Origin: Flavobacterium sp. ASV13
Lineage (GTDB): Bacteria; Bacteroidota; Bacteroidia; Flavobacteriales; Flavobacteriaceae
NCBI RefSeq assembly: GCF_000745775.1
Contig: NZ_JQJY01000003.1
Coordinates: forward strand, 558,001 to 622,000
Length of the DNA: 64,000 bases
Direction of reading: 5' to 3'
Part shown: in pieces, positions 28,039 through 36,437 of the stretch
How the letters are laid out: every line of letters starts with the position of its first letter
Position numbering within the stretch: the first letter of the stretch is position 1
Program-made: the position numbers and the translations under genes
The notes under the pieces: generated by a model
Databases searched by the model: none
What the model saw: only the letters and a program-made list of their open reading frames with translations
What the model was told of the DNA's origin: nothing

Positions 28039-28112
28039 AGCCCCGATGGAAGCGGCATCCTTTTTCTTACTCCTTTAGTAAGGAAAAGATATAACGGAGA
28101 GCGGGATCAGCT
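28039..28112 (+). ncRNA. Flavo-1-like structured RNA element, copy 1
   Basis: The element runs AGCCCCGATGGAAGCGGCATCC, then a CTTACT/AGTAAG hairpin, then AAAAGATATAACGG and AGCGGGATCAGCT. The same skeleton (AGCCC.GAT.GAAG.GG..TCC ... AAAGAT...AACGGA.AGC.GGA...AGCT) recurs at 49176-49249 and, inverted, at 54136-54225. I believe this is the Flavo-1 motif known from flavobacteria, but that is from memory. It lies 81 nt before rimO on the same strand. Confidence 0.6.
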
Positions 28113-28166
28113 TCATAAAAAACACCTAAAAGAAACGGAAACAAGCGGTGTTTGAATAAAAAAGTG

Positions 28167-28174
28167 TAATTTTG
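28167..28174 (+). promoter_or_regulatory. -7 box of rimO
   Basis: TAATTTTG matches TAnnTTTG and ends 19 nt before the rimO ATG. A TTTG at 28151 is closer than usual (12 bp), so the upstream element is uncertain. If used, this promoter leaves the Flavo-1-like element outside the rimO transcript. Confidence 0.5.
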
Positions 28175-28193
28175 CACTCCAATTTATAAAAGT

Positions 28194-29507
28194 ATGAGAA
28201 CCAAGTCTTTAAAAAAGAACAAAATTAACGTAATCACTCTTGGGTGTTCAAAAAATGTTTATGACAGTGAAGTCCTTATGGGGCAACTGCGTGCTAATGG
28301 AAAAGAAGTTGAACATGAGGCTCCCGCAGAAAAAGAAGGAAACATTATTGTAATAAACACTTGTGGTTTTATTGATAACGCTAAAGCGGAATCAGTAAAT
28401 ATGATTTTGGAATATGCAGACAAAAAAGACAAAGGCTTAGTAGACAAAGTTTTTGTAACTGGATGCTTGTCTGAACGTTACAGACCAGATTTAGAAAAAG
28501 AAATTCCGAATGTGGATCAATATTTTGGCACAACTGAATTGCCGCAATTACTAAAAGCATTAGGCGCTGATTATAAACACGAATTACTTGGAGAACGTTT
28601 AACTACAACTCCAAAGAATTACGCTTATTTAAAAATTGCCGAAGGTTGCGATAGACCTTGCAGTTTTTGTGCGATTCCTTTAATGAGAGGTTCACACGTT
28701 TCTCAGCCAATTGAGAAACTAGTTAAAGAAGCTCAAGGTTTAGCTAAAAATGGTGTTAAAGAATTAATTTTAATCGCTCAGGACTTAACTTATTACGGAC
28801 TTGACCTTTATAAAAAACGAAATCTTGCAGAACTTCTGGAAGAATTGGCAAAAGTAGAAGGAATTGAATGGATTCGTCTTCATTATGCCTACCCAACCGG
28901 TTTCCCTATGGATGTTTTAGAGTTAATGAAACGCGAACCTAAAATTTGTAACTATATAGATATTCCGTTGCAACACATTTCAGATTCAATTTTGAAATCA
29001 ATGCGTCGCGGGACAACACAAGCTAAAACAACACAGTTATTAAAAGATTTCCGTGCTGCAGTTCCGGGAATGGCAATCAGAACTACTTTAATTGTTGGAT
29101 ATCCAGGTGAAACTCAAGAAGATTTTGAAATTTTGAAAGACTTTGTTCAGGAAATGAAGTTTGACAGAATGGGATGTTTCGCTTATTCACATGAAGAAAA
29201 CACGCATGCTTATTTATTGGAAGATGATGTTCCGGACGATGTTAAGCAAGCAAGAGCAAATGAAATCATGGAACTTCAGTCGCAAATTTCATGGGATTTG
29301 AACCAAGAGAAAGTTGGACAGGTTTTCAGATGTATTATTGACAGAAAAGAAGGTGCTCATTTCGTGGGAAGAACGGAGTTCGATAGCCCTGATGTAGACA
29401 ACGAAGTTTTGATTGACGCCTCTAAATATTACGTAAAAACAGGTGAATTTGTTAATATCAAGATAATTGAAGCAACAGAATTTGATTTATACGGAGAACC
29501 TGCTTAA
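28194..29507 (+). CDS. rimO: Ribosomal protein S12 methylthiotransferase RimO
   Basis: 437 residues, family length. The N-terminal MTTase domain has the three iron-sulphur cysteines (ITLGCSKN, INTCGF, VTGCLSERY). The radical SAM core has CDRPCSFC (CxxxCxxC) followed by PLMRGSHVS. A C-terminal TRAM domain ends the protein. GTTELPQLL and the SKNVYDSE context favour RimO over MiaB. It methylthiolates an aspartate of ribosomal protein S12. It is followed by a small secreted-protein gene after 37 bp. Confidence 0.96.
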   Translation: MRTKSLKKNKINVITLGCSKNVYDSEVLMGQLRANGKEVEHEAPAEKEGNIIVINTCGFIDNAKAESVNMILEYADKKDKGLVDKVFVTGCLSERYRPDLEKEIPNVDQYFGTTELPQLLKALGADYKHELLGERLTTTPKNYAYLKIAEGCDRPCSFCAIPLMRGSHVSQPIEKLVKEAQGLAKNGVKELILIAQDLTYYGLDLYKKRNLAELLEELAKVEGIEWIRLHYAYPTGFPMDVLELMKREPKICNYIDIPLQHISDSILKSMRRGTTQAKTTQLLKDFRAAVPGMAIRTTLIVGYPGETQEDFEILKDFVQEMKFDRMGCFAYSHEENTHAYLLEDDVPDDVKQARANEIMELQSQISWDLNQEKVGQVFRCIIDRKEGAHFVGRTEFDSPDVDNEVLIDASKYYVKTGEFVNIKIIEATEFDLYGEPA

Positions 29508-29544
29508 ATTTACGCTAAACTATTATCAATTTAGATAACTTATT

Positions 29545-30090
29545 ATGAAACCAACCAACTTATTTTTTCTTTTTATTTTCACTTTATGCTGTTTTAATGT
29601 AGCATCAGCTCAATATGGCGGCTATAATAGTTATAATAATGGTTACGGCGGAGGCTATGGACGTGGAGGCGGAATGGGAATGGACAGAAGCATGATGGCT
29701 GGCCCTCAAAGTTCTCCAAGCAAACCAAAAGAAATTCCTGCTGAAGAAACTGCTGCCAAAATTGTAGAACAAATGAAACCTGAGCTAAAACTTGACGATC
29801 TTCAAGCAATTGCAATTACTAATGTTTTAGCCGACAGCATGAAAGAACAAGGAGTTCTTTTGAAAAATGAAAGCAGCAGCCAGGATCAAAAAGTAGAGCA
29901 AATTAATGCATTGAGAGAAAGCACTAATAAAAAAATAAATGCTTTTTTGAACCCTGACCAAGTAGAAAAGTACAAGGATTTTATGGCTAATTACAAAGGG
30001 ACCCAAAAAACAAAATCTAAAAAGAAAAAAGATTCTAAAGAGCATAAAGAAGAGGCAACAGAAGAAAAAACAATAAAAGCTGAAGAATAA
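29545..30090 (+). CDS. Small secreted Gly/Tyr-rich protein with helical C-terminus
   Basis: 181 residues. Signal peptide about 1-22 (ends ASAQ). Then comes a Gly/Tyr/Asn-rich stretch (YGGYNSYNNGYGGGYGRGGG) and a helical part of about 95 residues with FLNPDQVEKYKDFMANY, distantly like the LTxxQ helices of Spy/CpxP-type periplasmic chaperones. A Lys/Glu-rich tail ends the protein. Function unknown; the Spy comparison is weak inference. Same strand as rimO and the amidase. Confidence 0.75.
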   Translation: MKPTNLFFLFIFTLCCFNVASAQYGGYNSYNNGYGGGYGRGGGMGMDRSMMAGPQSSPSKPKEIPAEETAAKIVEQMKPELKLDDLQAIAITNVLADSMKEQGVLLKNESSSQDQKVEQINALRESTNKKINAFLNPDQVEKYKDFMANYKGTQKTKSKKKKDSKEHKEEATEEKTIKAEE

Positions 30091-30118
30091 TTTTTTTAAA
30101 CTTCAACTTCAAATGTGA

Positions 30119-31030
30119 ATGATCATGGTAAAAAAACATTTTTGTTATTTGATTTTAGCAATTATCATAACTTCTTGCTCTACAAATCCATATAAAAATA
30201 CTGAAAAAGTATACGATCAGCAGCTTAAAAATTTGGAAAACCAAATTACGAGTAAAGATCCACAACCAATTCCAGCAGTTAGTCCAGTTGTAATTGATAC
30301 TACTTACGCAGCACAATTAGGTATTGTAAAAGACACTTTGTCAAAAACAGGATCTACTCATTTAGTAAACGGAATTACCACAGAATGGATTGGAACGGTA
30401 AATTTCAATTTAAGAAAACCAAGTTTTATCATCATCCATCATACAGCTCAGGATTCTCTTAAACAGACTATAAATACGTTTACAAAAACAAAAACACAGG
30501 TTAGCGCTCATTATATTATTTCTGAAAATGGAAAAGTAGTACAAATGCTGAACGACTATTTGAGAGCTTGGCATGCAGGCGCATCTACTTGGGGAAAAAA
30601 CACCGATATCAACTCAAGTTCGATTGGAATTGAATTAGACAACAACGGTTTCAAACCTTTTACAGAAAGCCAAATCAGCAGTCTTGTTGCTCTTTTGACA
30701 AAATTGAAAAAAGATTACAATATTCCGACGCAAAACATTTTAGGTCATTCTGATATTGCCCCAGGAAGAAAACAAGATCCGAGTGCTTTATTTCCTTGGA
30801 AAACATTAGCAGAAAAAGGCTTTGGAATTTGGCCAGATGAAATTCTAGAAGAAGCTCCTTTTGATTTTAAAATTGAGCCTGCATTGCGAATAATTGGATA
30901 CAACACAAAAAATCTTTCGGCAGCAATTATGGCATTCAAACTACATTATATTCAAACTGATGTAACGCCTACTTTAGACCGAAAAACAATAGACACAATT
31001 TACTCTATTTATAAAAAACAAGTTCAGTAA
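30119..31030 (+). CDS. N-acetylmuramoyl-L-alanine amidase, lipoprotein (Amidase_2/PGRP family)
   Basis: 303 residues. Lipoprotein signal with lipobox ITSC (Cys near 21). Amidase_2 zinc-site motifs: FIIIHHTAQDS, YLRAWHAGAS, and LGHSDIAPGRKQDP with the conserved H/D and Lys. It cleaves the bond between muramic acid and the peptide stem in the periplasm, for recycling or remodelling. The start could also be the ATG 6 bp downstream. It ends at a clear terminator. Confidence 0.92.
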   Translation: MIMVKKHFCYLILAIIITSCSTNPYKNTEKVYDQQLKNLENQITSKDPQPIPAVSPVVIDTTYAAQLGIVKDTLSKTGSTHLVNGITTEWIGTVNFNLRKPSFIIIHHTAQDSLKQTINTFTKTKTQVSAHYIISENGKVVQMLNDYLRAWHAGASTWGKNTDINSSSIGIELDNNGFKPFTESQISSLVALLTKLKKDYNIPTQNILGHSDIAPGRKQDPSALFPWKTLAEKGFGIWPDEILEEAPFDFKIEPALRIIGYNTKNLSAAIMAFKLHYIQTDVTPTLDRKTIDTIYSIYKKQVQ

Positions 31031-31054
31031 TAAGTTTCAAAAAAAATACAAAAG

Positions 31055-31088
31055 CGCATTTCTTAAACACTTAGAAATGCGTTTTTTT
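31055..31088 (+). terminator. Intrinsic terminator after the amidase gene
   Basis: CGCATTTCT (31055-31063) and AGAAATGCG (31073-31081) form a 9-bp stem, followed by T7. The remaining intergenic DNA up to 31336 is AT-rich and shows no gene. Confidence 0.85.
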
Positions 31089-31330
31089 ATGACCCAATAA
31101 GCAGATTACGACTAAAAATATTATAGGTTGACTGAGCAATAATTCTTCTTTTAATATTACAATTTGTGAAATTAAAACCAGACAAAGCATTTCCAATATC
31201 ATTGCATCGACTAAAAACTCTTATACAGAAATCATCTAATTAGTATACTTCCCGCATTTATATTTAACAGCTTACTTTTCACTGCTCATATTTAACGATT
31301 CACATTTTGCAATTCACATTACATCACAAA

Positions 31331-31386
31331 TAAAAAAGCTGCCAAAACATTAATATGTTTCGACAGCTCCAAAAAAAAAAAAAAAA
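31331..31386 (-). terminator. Terminator hairpin of the porin gene, with A16 tract
   Basis: 31337-31350 and 31355-31368 form a 14-bp stem with two mismatches (AGCTG...CAGCT, ACAT/ATGT). On the minus strand the hairpin is followed by TTTTTTA. An A16 homopolymer (31371-31386) lies between the porin stop codon and the hairpin. Confidence 0.7.
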
Positions 31387-31401
31387 TATCAATCTTTATC
31401 T

Positions 31402-32475
31402 CTAGAAAGAGTATGTTGTAGCTATAAGACCATAGAAAGATCCACCTGTTGGCAATGCATCGCTATCTAAAAAGATGTCTTCAGATGCAGCATCGTATCT
31501 TAACTCAGGAATTATAGTCAGTTTTCCAACTTTGTAATTTAAAGAAACTGTGTTTGCAAAAACACTTGAACCTGTTAAAGTTCCTAAACTTGGCGCAGCA
31601 TCTTTAGCATCGAAATATTCCATTCTGTAAGCTAATAATAATGATGGAGAGAATGAGTAATTTGCATATCCTACTAATGAGAACCATTCTCCATCTAAAT
31701 CGCTGTCAAAATCATTTTTAGTTTTAGCATAAGTCGCATTGAATCCAAGACCAAAACTATCGCTTATTGTTTTTGATGCCACAAAATCGATTTGCGTTTT
31801 ATTTTCATCAGATGCAGGATTACTGCTTCCTGAGGTGAAGTTCAAATAAGCACTTCCTGTTTCACCTATATATCCAACTTGTCCGATATATGTTTTTTGT
31901 GTTGAACCAGCATCCATAGCTGATTTAAAATCTGTTGGATTGGTTATTCCAAACATCGCTGTAAACTTTCCTGAAGTATACTGTGCTTTCACCCCTGTAT
32001 TAAAGAAAGGTCCATAAGAGAACGCATATGACATACTGTAGTTTTTATTATCGACAGCGTCTAATACCTCATATCCAATATGAGTACCGAAGCTACCCGC
32101 AACAAATTTAAATTTATCAGTAACATTATAAGTAAAGAACAATTGTTTAATTAAAAATTTTGCGTTTATATCTTTATCTGTTGTTTCATTATATGAAAAT
32201 TCGCCCGCTCTTTTTCCGAATCCTAAGTCTACAAATACAGAAGCTTTTCCGAAAGTATGTCCAGCTTCGATAGAGGCCATTCCTAATTCAAATGAATCCT
32301 GAGAGTTGGTAAAGCTCGTTAATCCGTTCATTTGTTTAGAAAAATCATATTTATAGTACGCATCTGCTGATCCGCCCCATGTTGTTGCTGGTGGAGTTGA
32401 AGTCTCAGTATCATCTTGAGCAAAAGCAAAAGAACTCGTTAACATCGCGGCTAAAATGTGTAATACTTTTTTCAT
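31402..32475 (-). CDS. Outer-membrane beta-barrel porin (OmpL-like / BBP2-type)
   Basis: 357 residues. Signal peptide 1-19 (ends AFAQ). The rest is alternating amphipathic strands with Gly/Asp turns and a C-terminal aromatic (TTYSF), as in outer-membrane porins. WGGSADAYYKYDF at the mature start and the FGTHIGYEVLDA/NYSMSYAFSYGPFFNTG segment match the outer membrane beta-barrel porin-2 group. Solute unknown. It stands alone between two terminators beside the mannan locus. I see no carbohydrate-binding motif tying it to that locus. Confidence 0.85.
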   Translation of the reverse strand: MKKVLHILAAMLTSSFAFAQDDTETSTPPATTWGGSADAYYKYDFSKQMNGLTSFTNSQDSFELGMASIEAGHTFGKASVFVDLGFGKRAGEFSYNETTDKDINAKFLIKQLFFTYNVTDKFKFVAGSFGTHIGYEVLDAVDNKNYSMSYAFSYGPFFNTGVKAQYTSGKFTAMFGITNPTDFKSAMDAGSTQKTYIGQVGYIGETGSAYLNFTSGSSNPASDENKTQIDFVASKTISDSFGLGFNATYAKTKNDFDSDLDGEWFSLVGYANYSFSPSLLLAYRMEYFDAKDAAPSLGTLTGSSVFANTVSLNYKVGKLTIIPELRYDAASEDIFLDSDALPTGGSFYGLIATTYSF

Positions 32476-33017
32476 GTTTTAATTGGTTTTTGGTTATTAA
32501 TTGATTCTGGTTAGTTAATCTTTTATATAGCTGTAATTAATAGTATATGTCAATTCTAAATATCCCTCATCATCCTCTAAAAACCCCTTCATTTTCATTA
32601 GCGAATTTATTAACTTTTGTATGAGTAGAACAATCGAAAAGTACTTTTTTGATGTTTTACAAGCAGAATTATGGATTACAAAAATTAAAGAAGCAATAAT
32701 CGTTATTTGATATTTATACGGATTCATTTTTGAAAATTCAACAACACTGTTTCAGTTGTTTTTCAATTTTTAAAAGGGTTTTAAACAAAAAACAAATAAA
32801 AAATCAAGTAAAATCAATGTAAAAAACAATAAAAACCAAGTACTACCCTTAAAAATTAGGGGGCATAAATAAAATATTAAAAAATAAACCAAAACACAAA
32901 ACAAAATCAACTAACCCAAAAAAGCAATTTCACAAAAACAAAATTCCTACAAAAATAAACCTACAAAATAGCAAAAAACAATCTTCAACGAAAGATTCAA
33001 TTTCTCATTTTGACAAC
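32476..33017. other. Gene-free, A-rich and G-poor intergenic region
   Basis: No convincing gene. From about 32760 to 33000 the plus strand is very A-rich with few G (repeated CAAAA and AAACA words), broken by an ACCCTTAAAAATTAGGGGG fold-back near 32846. It lies upstream of the porin gene. I see no TAnnTTTG promoter in it. Confidence 0.6.
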
Positions 33018-33048
33018 AAAAAAAGCCTGTTCAAAACTGAACAGGCTT
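33016..33048 (-). terminator. Terminator at the end of the minus-strand mannan block
   Basis: AAGCCTGTTC (33023-33032) and GAACAGGCTT (33039-33048) form a perfect 10-bp stem. On the minus strand it is followed by a T7 run. It ends the block that includes the GH5 gene. Confidence 0.88.
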
Positions 33049-33071
33049 CATAAAAAACAACAAGAATTTTT

Positions 33072-34037
33072 CTATTCCTGCGTATTATATTTTCTTAAAA
33101 ACTCCCTAACCTTAATTCCAGATTCTTTTAAATCTTCATCCTTCCACTTTCCTTCCGACTTAGCCGATTTCTTAAGAATGGAGCAAGTTTCATCTTTATC
33201 AGAAACCGACCAGGTAATCCAACTCAATTTTCGGGATTCCATCCAATCAATATATTCCTGCCAGGCTTTTATATTTAAAGGTCCGTCACCAGACGCTTCC
33301 ATTCCGGCAGATTCAGAAATAAAAACTGGTAATCCGCTTTTTATGGCTGCATCAGTTCGATCTCTTAATTCTTTACCATGAGTTGCTGCATAAAAATGCA
33401 TCGTGTACATTATATTATTGTAACCTATAATTGGATCTTCGGCAGGAAGATTAATATCCTGATCCCAATGTGGGCATCCAACCAAAATAATATTATTAGG
33501 GTCATTTTCTCTAATTACACGAATAATCTCTTCGGCATACGTTTTGACTTCCCACCAACTTTCATAATCGGGTTCATTAAACACCTCATATATTATATTA
33601 GGATATTTAGCATACTTTTTTGACATCTCGGCAAAAAAAGCCGACGCTTCTTTCAAATTAATATTATGACTATGCCAATCAATTATGACATAAATATCTG
33701 ATTTGATAGCGCCATTTACAACCGCTTCAATCTTTTCTTTTGCAAACTGAGAATCTTTCATATAAGACATCTCCCCTAACTCAATTCCATTTGCAGCTCT
33801 GACAACATTGCAATTAAAATCTTTCTTTAACCAGCTTACCGCTTTTTCATTATAAAATCTCGGCCACATGCTATGCCAGCCAAAACTCAATCCACGTAAA
33901 ACAATGGGATTGTTATTTTTATCTACTAATTGAGTTCCGTTAACACTCAACTGTCCATGCTTTTTAACAAACTGAGCTTGTAAAGCAAAAGAAAACAGCA
34001 ACAAGACAATAGTGCAAAAATGGCTTTTTGATTTCAT
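33072..34037 (-). CDS. GH5 family secreted glycosidase (endoglucanase-like, probably GH5_2)
   Basis: 321 residues. Signal peptide 1-21 (ends LQAQ). (beta/alpha)8 GH5 fold markers in order: LRGLSFGWHS, VVRAANGIE, VIIDWHSH, IYEVFNEPD (acid/base Glu), YTMHFYAATHG, VFISESAGMEASG (nucleophile Glu) and ITWSVSDK. The pattern is that of GH5_2 endo-beta-1,4-glucanases, which would cut glucose-glucose bonds in glucomannan; a mannanase role cannot be excluded. It lies 10 bp downstream of the GH27 gene. Confidence 0.9.
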   Translation of the reverse strand: MKSKSHFCTIVLLLFSFALQAQFVKKHGQLSVNGTQLVDKNNNPIVLRGLSFGWHSMWPRFYNEKAVSWLKKDFNCNVVRAANGIELGEMSYMKDSQFAKEKIEAVVNGAIKSDIYVIIDWHSHNINLKEASAFFAEMSKKYAKYPNIIYEVFNEPDYESWWEVKTYAEEIIRVIRENDPNNIILVGCPHWDQDINLPAEDPIIGYNNIMYTMHFYAATHGKELRDRTDAAIKSGLPVFISESAGMEASGDGPLNIKAWQEYIDWMESRKLSWITWSVSDKDETCSILKKSAKSEGKWKDEDLKESGIKVREFLRKYNTQE

Positions 34038-34047
34038 AATTTAAGAT

Positions 34048-35280
34048 TTAAGGCATTAATCTAAGCGTAATAACATCGTGTGACGCAAGGTCAGAAACAA
34101 AATTCTTTTTAGTTGTTCCGATTTCTTTGTTTTTCCAAAGATCCTTTATTTTATAATTTACTTTATTAAAATCGGCTTCATAACCAAAATCAGCATCTTT
34201 AATAGTATTCTTTTTAAAATCGAAATTGACTTTTTTAGCTACATCACTTCTATTTAAAAAAGTAATTGCCCAATTTCCGTCTGACAAAGGCTTAACCCAA
34301 ACTTCCAAACCGTCTTCTGCTGCATATTTAAATCCCTGAATTCCTAATTTATCCTGATTTACCGCAATCAAATCTTTGTTAGTTAAAATTGCTAATGTTT
34401 CTTTCGACATTTTTCGGTAATCATTTCCTGTAAATAAAGGTGACGAAAGCATGCACCACATTGCAAAATGCGATTTATCTTCGGTATCGTTCATTTCATT
34501 TCCAACTTCCATCATATCAAAATCATTCCAATGATCCGGGCCAGAATATTTACGGATGTCTTTTCGCATTTCAGCAATTTTCATAAATCCCCATGACGAC
34601 CAATTTTCCGGATGTTTGAATTCGCAGTCAAAACAAGGATAAATATCTCCTGAAATTCTCCAAAGATTCCCAATTGGTTTCCCCCATTCCCATGGCTGAT
34701 TATCACCCCATTCACAAAGACTAAAAACAATTGGTCTTCCAGCAACTTTTAAGGCGTTACTCATTGTTGTATAAGCTTCAGGAGCTGTAATTCCTTTTGT
34801 ATTGCACCAGTCATATTTAAGAAAATCGATTCCTAATTTAGCATAAAAACGCGCATCTTGATATTCGTAACCACGCGTTCCTGGATATCCTGCACAAGTT
34901 TGTGTTCCAGCGCAATTGTACAAACCAAATTTCAAACCTTTACTATGTACATAATCAATCAACGCTTTCATTCCGTTTGGAAATTTAACAGGATCAGGGA
35001 TAAGATCGCCATTTGCATCACGTTCTCTGGTCATCCAGCCGTCATCTAAAACAATATAATTATAACCAGCCGCCGCCAAACCTGACGAAACCATAATATC
35101 AGCGGTTTCTTTTACTAATTTTTCATTAATATCGGTTCCAAAAGTATTCCAGGAATTCCATCCCATTGGCGGTGTCATGGCTAAACCTTCGAATTTTCCT
35201 CCTGGCTGATTATGCGTATTTCCTTGCCCGAAACTCAGACAGGAAATAAAAAGAGCAAATGCTGAAACAATCTTTTTCAT
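34048..35280 (-). CDS. GH27 alpha-galactosidase
   Basis: 410 residues. Signal peptide 1-19. GH27 motifs: MTPPMGWNSWNTFG, IVLDDGWM, LKFGLYNCAGTQTC, FLKYDWCN (nucleophile Asp), and GPDHWNDFDMMEVGN (acid/base Asp). It should release alpha-1,6-galactose side chains from galactomannan in the periplasm. A terminator-like hairpin (35309-35347) separates it from the SusCD-binding genes upstream; the GH5 gene follows in the same transcript. Confidence 0.95.
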   Translation of the reverse strand: MKKIVSAFALFISCLSFGQGNTHNQPGGKFEGLAMTPPMGWNSWNTFGTDINEKLVKETADIMVSSGLAAAGYNYIVLDDGWMTRERDANGDLIPDPVKFPNGMKALIDYVHSKGLKFGLYNCAGTQTCAGYPGTRGYEYQDARFYAKLGIDFLKYDWCNTKGITAPEAYTTMSNALKVAGRPIVFSLCEWGDNQPWEWGKPIGNLWRISGDIYPCFDCEFKHPENWSSWGFMKIAEMRKDIRKYSGPDHWNDFDMMEVGNEMNDTEDKSHFAMWCMLSSPLFTGNDYRKMSKETLAILTNKDLIAVNQDKLGIQGFKYAAEDGLEVWVKPLSDGNWAITFLNRSDVAKKVNFDFKKNTIKDADFGYEADFNKVNYKIKDLWKNKEIGTTKKNFVSDLASHDVITLRLMP

Positions 35281-35308
35281 TATTAAAATTTCAAATTAAT
35301 TATAATTT

Positions 35309-35347
35309 TAAAAAAGCATTCCCTAATTGAGTAGATTAGGGAATACT
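35309..35347 (-). terminator. Intra-locus attenuator/terminator between surface-binding gene and GH27
   Basis: ATTCCCTAAT (35318-35327) and ATTAGGGAAT (35335-35344) form a perfect 10-bp stem with a 7-nt loop. On the minus strand it is followed by a U-rich tract (A-run at 35309-35315 on plus). It lies inside an otherwise tightly packed operon. Confidence 0.75.
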
Positions 35348-35377
35348 TAAACAAAACTCAAAACAAATAACTGCTTT

Positions 35378-36418
35378 TTACTTTAATACAAATCCCATGT
35401 CATCCATAAGGATTGTATTTCCTCCAAAATTACCCGATTCCTGAAGTGTCAGCTGATCGAAAGTAGTTGGATTTCCAATATCTGAAAACGGAATTTCAAT
35501 TGTAGTCCAATTTGGAGTTATTGTCTTTTTAATTTGATAAGCCCAGCCACCAAAAACAAATACTACGCTTGCTGCTGTATTTGTCGATGCCGATTTCACT
35601 TTTACTCTAAATGCTTTATATTTTGAAATATTTCTAGAATTAAATTTCATATCAGCGCCATTCCATCCTCCAAAAACAAATTTAATTGAAGATTTACCCT
35701 GCACTTTATCATCTTTAAATTCTGTATCAAAAACATCAGCACCGTTCCACATCCAATGTCCTGCATCACCTTGCAAAGCATCATCATATAACGCAGAACC
35801 AATCGCTTCTTCAGAAACAGTAGAACCAGAAATATTTGTTACCGTAACATATTTATCTGTTGCATTGGCTGGCATTTTAAATTTGATCTCAGTCAATGTT
35901 GAAGAAATCACAGGCACATCTGCTGTTCCTACTTTTACCGTTGGATTCAAGAAATAATCACCATAAACTGTTACAATTTCACCTTCAGCAGCATTAATAG
36001 AATTATAGCTCTCTAATTTTGGTGTTGGCGGCGCAATCACAAAGTCATACAAAACTGTTCCCGTTTTTGTAACCAATTTTAATTTATTGCTTGAATTTGC
36101 ATATGGTGTTTTTTCGTCAATTAAAACAAAAATTGCAGAATCCGTAACCATTGTCGGGTTGAAATAAGTATCAAAATCATTAAAATAGATTTTTGTTACA
36201 TTAGCAAGACCTGATCCCTGAATGATATAGTAATTTTTAGGATCTCCAACCTTAACCGGCACCAAATCACCTTCAACAGATTTTGCAACACTTGTGATTA
36301 CAGGCGTTCCTCCAGAACCTCCTGCATCTTCATTATTATCGCATGAAGACAACAATCCTAGCACCATAAATGCCATCGTAAAAAACGGCAAAAGGTATTT
36401 TATTTTTATATTTTTCAT
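35378..36418 (-). CDS. Surface glycan-binding lipoprotein with IPT/TIG domains (SusE/F position)
   Basis: 346 residues from the ATG at 36418, chosen because it starts the lipoprotein signal; an ATG 9 bp earlier is possible. Lipobox LLSSC (Cys near 26), then an Asp/Gly-rich tether. Two TIG/IPT-like modules (about 40-130 and 130-205) are followed by a C-terminal jelly-roll of about 130 residues with repeated Trp/Gly motifs (GHWMWNGADVF, KFVFGGWNGADMKF, VFVFGGWAYQI), likely carbohydrate-binding. It should sit on the cell surface beside SusD and bind mannan. 19 bp from susD. Confidence 0.88.
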   Translation of the reverse strand: MKNIKIKYLLPFFTMAFMVLGLLSSCDNNEDAGGSGGTPVITSVAKSVEGDLVPVKVGDPKNYYIIQGSGLANVTKIYFNDFDTYFNPTMVTDSAIFVLIDEKTPYANSSNKLKLVTKTGTVLYDFVIAPPTPKLESYNSINAAEGEIVTVYGDYFLNPTVKVGTADVPVISSTLTEIKFKMPANATDKYVTVTNISGSTVSEEAIGSALYDDALQGDAGHWMWNGADVFDTEFKDDKVQGKSSIKFVFGGWNGADMKFNSRNISKYKAFRVKVKSASTNTAASVVFVFGGWAYQIKKTITPNWTTIEIPFSDIGNPTTFDQLTLQESGNFGGNTILMDDMGFVLK

Positions 36419-36437
36419 AATGGTCAAATTTTAGTAA

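Noticed and set aside
26185..28190. Insertion sequence or integrated element
   Set aside because: Twin terminators are suggestive, but there is no transposase, integrase or target duplication.
32515..32727. Possible 70-residue minus-strand protein upstream of the porin
   Set aside because: No recognised domain, no promoter, AT-rich intergenic setting and an unconvincing sequence; more likely a chance frame.
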